Below, one piece after another: positions 26,197 to 32,367 of a stretch of DNA of 32,367 nt. The position numbers and the translations under genes were made by a program. Positions within the stretch are counted from its first letter, which is position 1; every line of letters begins with the position of its first letter. Location: assembly GCA_021789695.1 (NCBI GenBank), contig JAJYJH010000022.1, positions 1 through 32,367 of the forward strand. Direction: 5' to 3'. This DNA comes from a bacterium. Lineage in GTDB: Bacteria > Elusimicrobiota > Elusimicrobia > Elusimicrobiales > UBA9959. The notes beneath the pieces were generated by a model. The model was not told the DNA's origin. It ran no database searches and worked only from the letters and a program-made list of their open reading frames with translations.

Positions 26197-27281
26197 CGCC
26201 CCTCCTGCGTCAGGGCGTAGGCGGCCGTTTCGGCGGCGAAGCGGTCGGGGGAGGCCGTCTCTTCCTTCAAGACCGCAGTCCCCTTGTCGCCCGAGCGCCG
26301 TAAGGCCATGGCCGCCGCCATGCGCACGTGGTAGTTGGGGTCGCGCAGCATTGGGCGGATCTCGGGCCGCAGGTCGGCGCAGCAGGCGTCCGAGTTATTG
26401 AGCGCCGTCATGCGTACGCGCCAGTCCGGGTGCTTCAGCGCGGCTGGGATGAAAGCGAAGTCGCCTATCCTGGCCAGGGCCTTCAGGGCGGCGATGAGTA
26501 TCTCCGGCTCCTCCGGGTTGTTCAGGTAGTAGTCATGGAGGATCGCGCGGCCTTCTCCGCACGAGGCGTCGTAGCAGGCCGTGAGCATATCCCTTTTGAT
26601 CAGGACCGGGACAAAGCCGTCGCTCATAACCTCGCGCATGAAGGCGCCGAAGTCTCCCGCCGCGTCCCTGTCCTTTAGCGCCCTGACCGCGTTGTAGAAT
26701 ATGTCCTCGGTGTACTTGGCCGTCAGGTAGGGGAGAGCGGAGAGAGCCGCGACTATCTCCAGGATATCCCCTTTGCCTCTGGCCAGGAAGCTAAGCCCGT
26801 AGATGACGCGGTATTTCACCTCGTTCACCGTCTCGAGGTGCAGCGCCGACCGGAGGAACTCCCTGTTGGAGGGAAGGCGGAACGAGGAGAGGATGTCTAT
26901 GGCGCTGGCGCGCTTGTACCAGGTCCGGTGCCTGGCCAGGCGGCGGTAATAGGCAGCTATGCCGAGCTGGTCTACCAAGCGGACGGCCTTGGCCGCGATC
27001 TCCCCTTCGAAGCTGTCCAGAACGCTGGCTATGGCTTCGCTGTAAGCAGAGAACTCTTCGTTATCGGAAGGCTTCGGCAGCAGCTCCTCGGGGGCCGTCG
27101 CCGTTATTATGGCCGTGGAGGCCAGCCTCTTCAGCTCCGTCCTGCGCTTTTCGGAAAGCTCGACCTTCCGCTTGTTGTAGAAAAGGAAGAAAACTTCCGC
27201 GACGTTGAAGGCCGCAAGGAACAGTACCCCGTAAAAGACGTATTTGTAGAAATCAGGGGATTGGGTCAGGAGATCCGGCAT
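26193..27281 (-). CDS. membrane-anchored HEAT-repeat protein
   Basis: The 362-residue product has one N-terminal membrane helix (about residues 12-32, YKYVFYGVLFLAAFNVAEVF), a charged coiled segment (KRKVELSEKRRTELKRL), then helical HEAT-type repeats to the C-terminus. The clearest are ILIAALKALARIGDFAFIPA, HPDWRVRMTALNNSDACC and DPNYHVRMAAAMALRRSGD. HEAT solenoids are scaffolds with no enzymatic role. Placed between a receiver protein and a GT2 with tight coupling, it probably links signal input to the synthase. The catalytic part would face the cytoplasm if the N-terminus is outside. Confidence 0.82.
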   Translation of the reverse strand: MPDLLTQSPDFYKYVFYGVLFLAAFNVAEVFFLFYNKRKVELSEKRRTELKRLASTAIITATAPEELLPKPSDNEEFSAYSEAIASVLDSFEGEIAAKAVRLVDQLGIAAYYRRLARHRTWYKRASAIDILSSFRLPSNREFLRSALHLETVNEVKYRVIYGLSFLARGKGDILEIVAALSALPYLTAKYTEDIFYNAVRALKDRDAAGDFGAFMREVMSDGFVPVLIKRDMLTACYDASCGEGRAILHDYYLNNPEEPEILIAALKALARIGDFAFIPAALKHPDWRVRMTALNNSDACCADLRPEIRPMLRDPNYHVRMAAAMALRRSGDKGTAVLKEETASPDRFAAETAAYALTQEGR

Positions 27282-27287
27282 CCGTGA

Positions 27288-27662
27288 CTAGCTTTTCCGG
27301 CCCTGCAGGAACTTGTCTATCCTGAGCTTAAGGTGCTCGACGTTAACAGGTTTGGTGATGTATTCCTCTATGCCTAGCTCGTAGCCCTTGTGGATGTTGC
27401 CCTCCTGCTTAAGCGAGGTCAGCATGAAGATGGGAGTGCCCCTTGTCTCGGGCTTTTCCTTCAGCTTCTTGGCGACGTCGAAGCCTGACATCTTCGGCAT
27501 GTTTACGTCCAGCAGTATCAGGTCCGGGGCGAGGGAGGCCGCTTTTTCTACGCCCTCCGGCCCGTCCATCGCGCTCTCAACCGTGTAGCCCGCCCTACCC
27601 AGGTAGGCCCTGCAGATCAGGTGCATGGTTTCGTCGTCGTCAACGATAAGTATCTTGGGCAT
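27288..27662 (-). CDS. stand-alone receiver protein (CheY-like)
   Basis: The 124-residue protein is a bare receiver domain: acidic pocket in ILIVDDDETM (Asp8-Asp10), phosphoacceptor Asp52 in LILLDVNMPKMSG, switch Thr82 in FMLTSL and Lys104 in YITKP. All key residues are present, so it should be phosphorylated normally. There is no output domain, so it must act by binding a partner. It lies 6 bases upstream of the HEAT gene and is the first gene of the receiver-HEAT-GT2 operon. Confidence 0.93.
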   Translation of the reverse strand: MPKILIVDDDETMHLICRAYLGRAGYTVESAMDGPEGVEKAASLAPDLILLDVNMPKMSGFDVAKKLKEKPETRGTPIFMLTSLKQEGNIHKGYELGIEEYITKPVNVEHLKLRIDKFLQGRKS

Positions 27663-27710
27663 ATGCCGCGGTCCAGCCCGGCCCCCGCGCTGAGGCCGGG
27701 CGAACCGTCC

Positions 27711-28427
27711 TTATTCCGTGAGCGAGGCGCTCTTTATGTAGTCCAGTTTCGGGAAGTCGGCCTTCAGGTAGGCGTTACCCTGCATCTGGACGCGGCCCTG
27801 CTCCGGGCCGTCCCCTGAAGGGGCGCCCTCACCGTAGCCGGAGTAGAGGCTGTCCACCACGTTCATCCCGTCCACCACCTTGCCGAAGGGGGAAAACCCC
27901 ATTCCGTCCAGCTGGGAGTTATTCCCGAAGTTGATGAAGAACTGGGTAGTGCGGGTGTTGGGACCGGCCATCGCGTAGGAGATGTAACCGCGCTCGTTGG
28001 ACTCCTTGACCGGGTCGTCCTGTATGCGGGCGGGGCGCCATGCCGCGGCTATCGCGGGGTCTCCGCTGATGCCGAACTGGGCCATGAAGCCGGAGATAAC
28101 GCGGAAGAAGGCCACGTCGGTGAAGAAACCGGCCTTGACCAGGTTGTAGAACCTGTCGGCGCCCAGAGGCGCCCAGTCGCGGTGCACCTCCACCGTGAAA
28201 TCGCCCTTGGTGGTGGCGAACTTCACGGTGAATATTCCGGGCGCCTTGGCCGCGGCCTTAGAGGGGTCTTTAAGTATTTCCATGTCCGGTGTCATCTCCT
28301 TATAGTTCCCCGCCGCCGGCGCCGCCGCCGGCCGCGAAGGTGTCGTTTCGGCCGTTTCCGGGGCTTTCGCCGAGCAGGAAACCGCGAGTAAAACTGCAGA
28401 AAACAATACAAAATGACGGGCGTTCAT
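27711..28427 (-). CDS. exported cyclophilin-type peptidyl-prolyl isomerase
   Basis: From the ATG at 28427 (AGGAGG 10 bases upstream) the product is 238 residues. The signal region HFVLFSAVLLAVSCSAKA has a cysteine where a lipobox could lie (AVSC), so it is probably a lipoprotein, although Leu is not at -3. An Ala/Pro-rich spacer leads to the cyclophilin domain from about residue 65: FATTKGDFTVEVHRDWAP, FYNLVKAGFFTDVAFFRVI, GFMAQFGISGDP, TTQFFINFGNNSQLDGMGFSPFGKV. It would speed proline isomerisation during folding of envelope proteins. The frame is open further upstream, but that extension lacks a signal peptide and ribosome binding site. Confidence 0.9.
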   Translation of the reverse strand: MNARHFVLFSAVLLAVSCSAKAPETAETTPSRPAAAPAAGNYKEMTPDMEILKDPSKAAAKAPGIFTVKFATTKGDFTVEVHRDWAPLGADRFYNLVKAGFFTDVAFFRVISGFMAQFGISGDPAIAAAWRPARIQDDPVKESNERGYISYAMAGPNTRTTQFFINFGNNSQLDGMGFSPFGKVVDGMNVVDSLYSGYGEGAPSGDGPEQGRVQMQGNAYLKADFPKLDYIKSASLTE

Positions 28428-28470
28428 AGACAAGGAACCTCCTGGAAGCAGGTAAAGCAGAAAGCAAAAT

Positions 28471-28478
28471 ATTATAAT
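28471..28478. promoter_or_regulatory. symmetric AT-rich -10 element between divergent genes
   Basis: ATTATAAT reads TATAAT on plus (28473-28478) and on minus (28476-28471). The minus copy lies 44 bases before the cyclophilin ATG. No -35 boxes are clear. Confidence 0.4.
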
Positions 28479-28503
28479 AAATAGCCCGCCAACAGAGGAA
28501 ATT

Positions 28504-28560
28504 ATGGAGTTCAAGATAAGTGCCGCCCATATCGGGGACGGCAAGTACCCACTCCGCTGA
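28504..28560 (+). CDS. possible 18-codon leader peptide upstream of rubrerythrin
   Basis: GAGGAAATT precedes an ATG that opens the frame MEFKISAAHIGDGKYPLR, ending at TGA 28558-28560. Spacing to the ribosome binding site is good, but so short a frame can occur by chance. It lies upstream of the TATAAT at 28574 and so may not share the rubrerythrin transcript. Confidence 0.2.
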   Translation: MEFKISAAHIGDGKYPLR

Positions 28561-28573
28561 GCCCGGGAAATTG

Positions 28574-28579
28574 TATAAT
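28574..28579 (+). promoter_or_regulatory. -10 box for the rubrerythrin gene
   Basis: A perfect TATAAT lies 39 bases before the ATG. No convincing -35 is seen at 16-18 bases upstream. Confidence 0.5.
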
Positions 28580-28618
28580 GGCCGCGTAGGGGATATTGTT
28601 ACGGGTTAGGGAGGTGTT

Positions 28619-29248
28619 ATGAAACTCAGCAAACTGATACTCTCCGCCGTTGCCGCCGCGCTGCTGTCCGCCGCCGCCGGTGAGCCCGGGGCGAAAGCCG
28701 CCGCCAAGCCGGAGGCGACTACGCTGGAGAACCTGCAGACCGCCTATGGCGGCGAATCCAACGCGAAGGCCCGCTATGAGGCCTTCGCCGCCAAGGCCGA
28801 GGCCGAGGGTTACCTGGGCGTGGCGAGCCTGTTCAGGGCCGCCGCGCTCTCCGAAAGCGTACACGCGGCCAGGCACGCCAAGGCGATAGAGACCATGGGC
28901 GCCGTCCCTAAGGCTGACGTCAAGGCGCCCGATGTTAAGAGCACGAAGGAGAACCTGGAGGCTGCGCTGAAGGGCGAGAACTATGAACGCCTGAAGATGT
29001 ACCCGGCTTTCCTGAAGAAGGCCATGGCCGACAAGGTCCAGCTGGCCGTGTACAGCTTCAAGGGTGCGCTGGCTTCCGAGAAGATGCACGCCAGGTTCTA
29101 CGCTATGGCGCTGAAGAACCTGAATAACTGGAAGGCCAGGCACAGGTTCATAGTTTGCCAGAACTGCGGCTACACCACGGACGACCTTAAACTCAAGGTC
29201 TGCCCGGTTTGTTCGAAGCCGCGCGCTCAGTTCACGGAAGTCTGGTAG
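28619..29248 (+). CDS. exported rubrerythrin
   Basis: The 209-residue protein has a signal peptide (MKLSKLILSAVAAALLSAAA) followed by a ferritin-like four-helix domain (LQTAYGGESNAKARYEAFAA, ALSESVHAARHAKA, ALASEKMHARFYAMA) with the Glu/His residues of a di-iron site, and a C-terminal rubredoxin-like domain with two cysteine pairs (CQNCGY and CPVCSK). Rubrerythrin reduces hydrogen peroxide with electrons arriving through the rubredoxin iron. Most rubrerythrins are cytoplasmic, so the signal peptide is unusual; the Tat-type RR motif is absent, implying Sec export and metal loading outside. GGAGGT lies 5 bases before the ATG. The flavocytochrome gene follows after 27 bases. Confidence 0.9.
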   Translation: MKLSKLILSAVAAALLSAAAGEPGAKAAAKPEATTLENLQTAYGGESNAKARYEAFAAKAEAEGYLGVASLFRAAALSESVHAARHAKAIETMGAVPKADVKAPDVKSTKENLEAALKGENYERLKMYPAFLKKAMADKVQLAVYSFKGALASEKMHARFYAMALKNLNNWKARHRFIVCQNCGYTTDDLKLKVCPVCSKPRAQFTEVW

Positions 29249-29275
29249 AGGACTGACCGGGCGCCCTTACATTTT

Positions 29276-30607
29276 ATGAAGAGAATTATACTCGCGGTCT
29301 TCCCGGCGCTGGCACTGACCGCGCTCTGTCTCTGGTACTACGACAACAGCACCGCCCCGGCCGGCAGTTTCTTCGTGGACGAGGCCGGCTTGCTGATGGC
29401 CTTCGGCCGTCTGGCCGGAATAGTCGGGGCGCTGGGCGTCATGGGCCAGTTGCTGCTGGTCTCGCGCGCCGGCTGGCTTGAGCCGCTCTTCGGCCTGGAC
29501 CGCCTTACGCGCCTTCACCACGCCGCGGGCATTCTTATCCCGCTGGCCCTGCTGGTCCACCCGCCGCTGGTGGTCTGGTCCCACGCGCTGCAGGACGGCA
29601 ACCGCTTTATGGCGCAGTACCTCGCCGTGCTGAAATGGGACGATATACCTCCGGCCGCGGCAGGGGAACTGCTGATAATCACCGCCGTGCTACTGTCCCT
29701 GCCCTTCGCTCGCCGGCGCCTCGGCTATGAGACCTGGCACACCGTCCATCTGGCCTCCTACCTCGGCCTCGCGATGGTGATCGGGCATCAACTGCATTAC
29801 GGAGGCGACCTGAACGCAGAGCAGGCGTGGTTCGCCTGGACGTGGTACGCGCTGCTGGCCTTCACCGCGGCCAACCTGCTCTGGTACAGGCTGCTGAGGC
29901 AACTGCTGCTCTACAGACGGCACGGCTTCCGCGTGGACCGCACCTTCATGGAGAGCCCCGACGTGATGTCCATTTATGTCAAAGGTACCGGGCTGGATGG
30001 CTTCATGGCGGAGCCGGGCCAGTTCGCGCTGCTGCGTTTTTGGGCGCCTGGCTTGAAGCTGGAGGCCCATCCGTTCTCGTTCTCCCGGGCTCCCGACGGT
30101 GAGGAGTTGCGCTTCAGCGTGAAACGTTCCGGGGATTTTACCGCGAGGCTGCATGCAGGACTGAAACCGGGGACGCCGGTGATAATCGACGGTCCTTACG
30201 GAGTGTTCACCGCGGCGCGCCTGAGCTCTGGTAAGGCGCTGCTCGTCGCTGGCGGGATAGGGATAACGCCGCTGAGGGCAATCCTTGAGAGGCTGTCCGC
30301 CTCCGGCACGGACGCGGTGCTGGTCTTCTCCAACAGGAGTCGGAAGGACATGGTTTTTGCCGGCGAGCTGGCGGAGCTGGAGAAGAAAGGCGGCCTGAGG
30401 ACCGTTCACGTCCTCAGCGAGGACAGGGACTGGGCCGGGGAGAAAGGGCGGGTGGACGCCGCCATGCTGCGCCGCCTGGTGCCGGACTTGGCAGAGCGCG
30501 ATGCCTTCCTGTGCGGGCCGCCGCCGATGATGGCCGCTCTGGACGCGGGGCTGCGCTCTCTGGGAATAGCCGGAGAGAGGATCCATTACGAGAGGTTCTC
30601 GTTCTGA
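29276..30607 (+). CDS. ferric-reductase-type transmembrane flavocytochrome
   Basis: The 443-residue protein has about six membrane helices in residues 1-215, forming a ferric-reductase domain with likely haem ligands (LHHAAGILIPLALLVHPP, TWHTVHLASYLGLAMVIGHQ). A cytoplasmic reductase half follows: HPFSFS (FAD site), VIIDGPYGVFT, LLVAGGIGITPLRAI and FLCGPPPMM (NAD(P)H site), ending in HYERFSF. There is no 2Fe-2S domain. It should pass electrons from cytoplasmic NAD(P)H across the inner membrane to an acceptor in the periplasm. Adjacent exported rubrerythrin and MsrA suggest peroxide detoxification or repair; ferric iron is the other obvious acceptor. Confidence 0.88.
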   Translation: MKRIILAVFPALALTALCLWYYDNSTAPAGSFFVDEAGLLMAFGRLAGIVGALGVMGQLLLVSRAGWLEPLFGLDRLTRLHHAAGILIPLALLVHPPLVVWSHALQDGNRFMAQYLAVLKWDDIPPAAAGELLIITAVLLSLPFARRRLGYETWHTVHLASYLGLAMVIGHQLHYGGDLNAEQAWFAWTWYALLAFTAANLLWYRLLRQLLLYRRHGFRVDRTFMESPDVMSIYVKGTGLDGFMAEPGQFALLRFWAPGLKLEAHPFSFSRAPDGEELRFSVKRSGDFTARLHAGLKPGTPVIIDGPYGVFTAARLSSGKALLVAGGIGITPLRAILERLSASGTDAVLVFSNRSRKDMVFAGELAELEKKGGLRTVHVLSEDRDWAGEKGRVDAAMLRRLVPDLAERDAFLCGPPPMMAALDAGLRSLGIAGERIHYERFSF

Positions 30608-30642
30608 AGCCGCGCCTCGCAGCGGCCGGAGGAGGGAGCACG

Positions 30643-31137
30643 ATGGGCGAAACCAGGGCCGAGACCGCCGTTCTCGCCGGAGGCTGCTTCTGGGGTATGC
30701 AAGAAATACTGCGCGACCTTCCCGGGGTGCTCAGGACAACGGTGGGTTATACCGGCGGGAATACGGAGCATCCTGTCTATGAGCAGGTGAAGACAGGGAC
30801 TACCGGTCACGCCGAGAGTGTCGAGATAGTTTTCGACCCGGAGAGAATCTCCTACGGGGTAATCCTAGACCTGTTCTTTCGTATGCATGATCCCACCACG
30901 CCCGGCCGCCAGGGCAACGACGTCGGTTCGCAATACCGCTCTGCCGTCTTCTATCACGGCGAAGAGCAGAGGAAGGCGGCCGAGGCCGCCGTCAGGCGCG
31001 CGCGGGATTCAGGCCTCTGGAAAAGACCTTTAGCAACGGAGATAGTGCCGGCCGGGAAGTTCTGGACCGCTGAGGAATATCATCAGGATTACCTTAAGAA
31101 GCACCCGGGCGGCTATACTTGCCATTATGTACGCTAG
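30643..31137 (+). CDS. msrA: peptide methionine sulfoxide reductase A
   Basis: From the ATG at 30643, preceded by GGAGGAGGGAG, the product is 164 residues. It has the catalytic GCFWG (Cys15), VGYTGG, GTTGHAESVEIVFDP, LFFRMHDPTTPGRQGNDVGSQYRS, EEYHQDYL and a C-terminal YTCHYVR with a possible resolving cysteine. There is no signal peptide, so it acts in the cytoplasm on S-oxidised methionine. The frame is open upstream into the flavocytochrome gene but the ribosome binding site fixes the start. It is the third gene of a likely oxidative-stress operon. Confidence 0.95.
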   Translation: MGETRAETAVLAGGCFWGMQEILRDLPGVLRTTVGYTGGNTEHPVYEQVKTGTTGHAESVEIVFDPERISYGVILDLFFRMHDPTTPGRQGNDVGSQYRSAVFYHGEEQRKAAEAAVRRARDSGLWKRPLATEIVPAGKFWTAEEYHQDYLKKHPGGYTCHYVR

Positions 31138-31158
31138 CGGCTGTGTGGCAGGAAAGCA

Positions 31159-31346
31159 AAGGACGCCGAAGTCCCAGTCGTTGTCCTGAACGACGACAAT
31201 ACTTTCCTGAAGACCGTGCGGCGGACGCTGTCCGGGACCTGTTCCCTCGCCGCTTTCCGCTCCTCGTCCGAGTTCCGCCGCACGGCATGGTAGCGATTAC
31301 CGGGGCGGCCACCATGGCCAACGCTATGAGAGTCACAAAGGCCGGT
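31159..31346 (+). pseudogene. degenerate FixJ-type receiver remnant
   Basis: Directly after msrA, one frame reads KDAEVPVVVLNDDNTFLKTV then RRTLSGTCSLAAFRSSSEF before a TAG at 31291. A second frame, starting about 31263, continues with MVAITGAATMANAMRVTKAG. These match the first ~37 residues and the beta-4/alpha-4 part (VVxITGxxDxxxAVRAMKAG) of FixJ/NtrC-type receiver domains. About 35-40 codons between them, including the phosphoacceptor Asp, are missing. There is no start codon, and sequence after the second fragment is unrecognisable. It is a decayed gene, not a functional regulator. Confidence 0.6.
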
Positions 31347-31786
31347 CCGCGGCTTCGCTATGACGGGGGGGTGAGCGCCGTCTCGCCCTTTACCACTTCC
31401 ACGCGGTGCCACGGGCCTAAAACTACGCCAATGCAGACCTTTTGTCCAGACGACTTGGGATAAGGACACGTAAACCCAGGGACCTATGGAGCTCTAGGGA
31501 ACCTTTGTCACGGTAAAAACCGTGGTGAGTTTACTATCTTGGCAGGCATAACTGAAGACAGCCTCTTTTTTAATTTCTGTAGTGAGATTGGGAATAGCCA
31601 AATAATGTGCCTATCGGCAGAACGCGGGAAACTATTGGGTTGGGTATACTGTCAGCCATGGCTTCAATATCCTGCGGCGGAGAAGTTCGATAAGACACAC
31701 TTACTTCCCAGTAATTCAATGCAGGGTCCGGGCTTGATGCGCACGAATAAATCATCATTATTTTGGCTCCGACGGGAACTGTGTAA
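31347..31786. other. unassigned, lower-GC interval before the IS30 fragment
   Basis: Base composition drops visibly from about 31480 on. CACGGT/ACCGTG (31509-31514 with 31519-31524) forms a small hairpin with an AAAA loop. Open frames of 84 codons (31539-31793, plus) and 87 codons (31570-31833, minus) overlap each other, have no ribosome binding site and match no family. The minus frame has more protein-like composition in its C-terminal part (ALNYWEVSVSYRTSPPQDIE), so a decayed foreign gene there is possible. Confidence 0.35.
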
Positions 31787-32155
31787 CAACTGAAGTCAAA
31801 GAGCAGCGACGGCTTTAGAAAAGCGATAAACAAGCGTCTTTGCCGCTATCCCGAGCATATGCTCAGGACCATGACCTACGACAACGGCAGCGAGAACGCG
31901 CAGCACGAAGAAGTTAACGCCAAGTTGGGCATGAGGTCCTACTTCTGCGCGCCGTACCACAGCTGGGAAAAAGGTTCGGTCGAAAACGCCATCGGCCTTG
32001 TGCGGATCTTTTTTCCTAAAGGCACCGACTTCGCCACAGTAACCAAAGATCAGGTAAAACGAGCAGAAGATCTGCTAAACACGCGGCCGCGGAAATGCCT
32101 GGACTACAGGACCCCGGTCGAAGTTTTTAAACAGGGTGTTGCACTTCGCGGTTGA
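31787..32155 (+). mobile_element. IS30-family transposase, 5'-truncated
   Basis: The frame is open from 31787 and encodes the last ~120 residues of an IS30 transposase: AINKRLCRYPEHMLRTMTYD-NGSE, NAQHEEVNAKLGMRSYFCAP, YHSWEKGSVENAIGLVRIFF, PKGTDF and LLNTRPRKCLDYRTPVEVF. The second catalytic Asp (TYDNG) and the Glu (SVEN) are present. The N-terminal helix-turn-helix and first catalytic Asp are missing, since the family is usually 320-380 residues. An in-frame TAA lies just upstream at 31784-31786. The copy cannot be active on its own. Confidence 0.88.
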
Positions 32156-32162
32156 ATCCGGC
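32134..32162 (+). repeat. probable right terminal inverted repeat of the IS30 element
   Basis: The sequence GGTGTTGCACTTCGCGGTTG begins at 32135 within the transposase end and runs a few bases past its stop. IS30-family right ends usually start at this position and carry a GTTGCA-like core. The matching left end is not in the window, so exact borders are inferred. Confidence 0.4.
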
Positions 32163-32327
32163 GGCGGGAAAAAAATAAATTTAAAATTTAATTTTCCGGC
32201 GGAGAAACTGCGGGAGCTAAACGCTCAAGCGGACTTAAATTCTGCCAAATTTCTCGGGAGAAAAATTTGGCGGGACTGTCAGGATGAAATTAAGACCTAC
32301 TTTGCGCAACATCCTGAGGTCATCTAA
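32163..32327 (+). pseudogene. possible 3' fragment of a gene interrupted by the IS element
   Basis: An AT-rich frame continuous with the IS end reads FNFPAEKLRELNAQADLNSA then KFLGRKIWRDCQDEIKTYFA-QHPEVI to a TAA at 32325-32327. It looks like a coherent protein C-terminus but no family is recognised, and its only upstream start (GTG 32136) lies within the IS. GCCAAATTT/AAATTTGGC (32244-32252 with 32263-32271) makes a perfect 9-bp hairpin inside it, which argues against ordinary coding. Confidence 0.3.
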
Positions 32328-32330
32328 TAA

Positions 32331-32362
32331 ATACCGCCAGCAAGCCGTATAAGCTGCGGTAT
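32331..32362. repeat. imperfect inverted repeat at the window end
   Basis: ATACCGCCAGC (32331-32341) pairs with GCTGCGGTAT (32353-32362) apart from one bulged C, around an 11-base loop. No T tract follows before the window ends, so a terminator cannot be claimed. Confidence 0.45.
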
Positions 32363-32367
32363 GGGGA

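Noticed and set aside
31539-31833. 84- and 87-codon overlapping frames before the IS30 fragment
   Set aside because: They contradict each other, lack start signals and match nothing recognisable. Kept only as a note in the interval description.

Overview
The window reads as a stretch of chromosome from a GC-rich (roughly 60-65% by eye) Gram-negative bacterium. The diderm envelope is inferred from an outer-membrane-type TPR/beta-barrel protein, lipoproteins and many exported proteins. Gene content and the frequent use of ATA (Ile) and AGG (Arg) codons despite high GC would suit Elusimicrobiota or another deep diderm phylum, but the sequence alone does not prove this. No rRNA, tRNA, CRISPR array or phage genes were found.

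Layout. 1-3400: radC and tex, closed by two hairpin terminators. 3.4-6.55 kb: three exported proteins of unknown function, two of them tandem paralogues and the third carrying about 5.5 copies of a ~31-residue repeat, then a frameshifted DUF438/PAS remnant. 6.8-9.7 kb: a minus-strand TPR protein plus CsgG-like lipoprotein pair, diverging from a glyoxalase / small membrane protein / dinB cluster. 9.7-11.46 kb: a TetR regulator diverging from an exported protein and a thioesterase; a perfect 8-1-8 palindrome overlaps the promoter between them. 11.5-12.9 kb: a NarL-type response regulator with a substituted switch residue, a strongly structured intergenic element, and a coupled pair of tiny genes, the second GvpO-like. 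12.9-15.8 kb: class V aminotransferase, HtpX protease, SRAP protein. 16.2-21.1 kb (minus): a seven-gene operon with overlapping ends, panG-like, panB, panC, coaC, coaB, coaX, panD, which takes ketoisovalerate and aspartate to 4'-phosphopantetheine. 21.2-27.7 kb: a convergent locus with an LTA-synthase-like phosphotransferase and a TPR/beta-barrel protein on plus, and a processive-type GT2, a HEAT protein and a receiver protein on minus. Together they look like a synthase-dependent exopolysaccharide system of unfamiliar layout. 27.7-31.14 kb: cyclophilin lipoprotein, exported rubrerythrin, ferric-reductase-type flavocytochrome and MsrA, a probable envelope redox-defence group. 31.15 kb to the end: a degenerate response-regulator remnant, a lower-GC stretch, and the 3' part of an IS30-family transposase with its probable right end.

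The most unusual points are (1) two diverged, inverted copies of a short repeat that form the C-terminal tails of CoaB and the PanG-like protein, (2) the candidate exopolysaccharide system, and (3) the branched inverted-repeat element near 12.43-12.53 kb. All family calls are from reading motifs; no database was searched, and the one alignment figure given was counted by hand.
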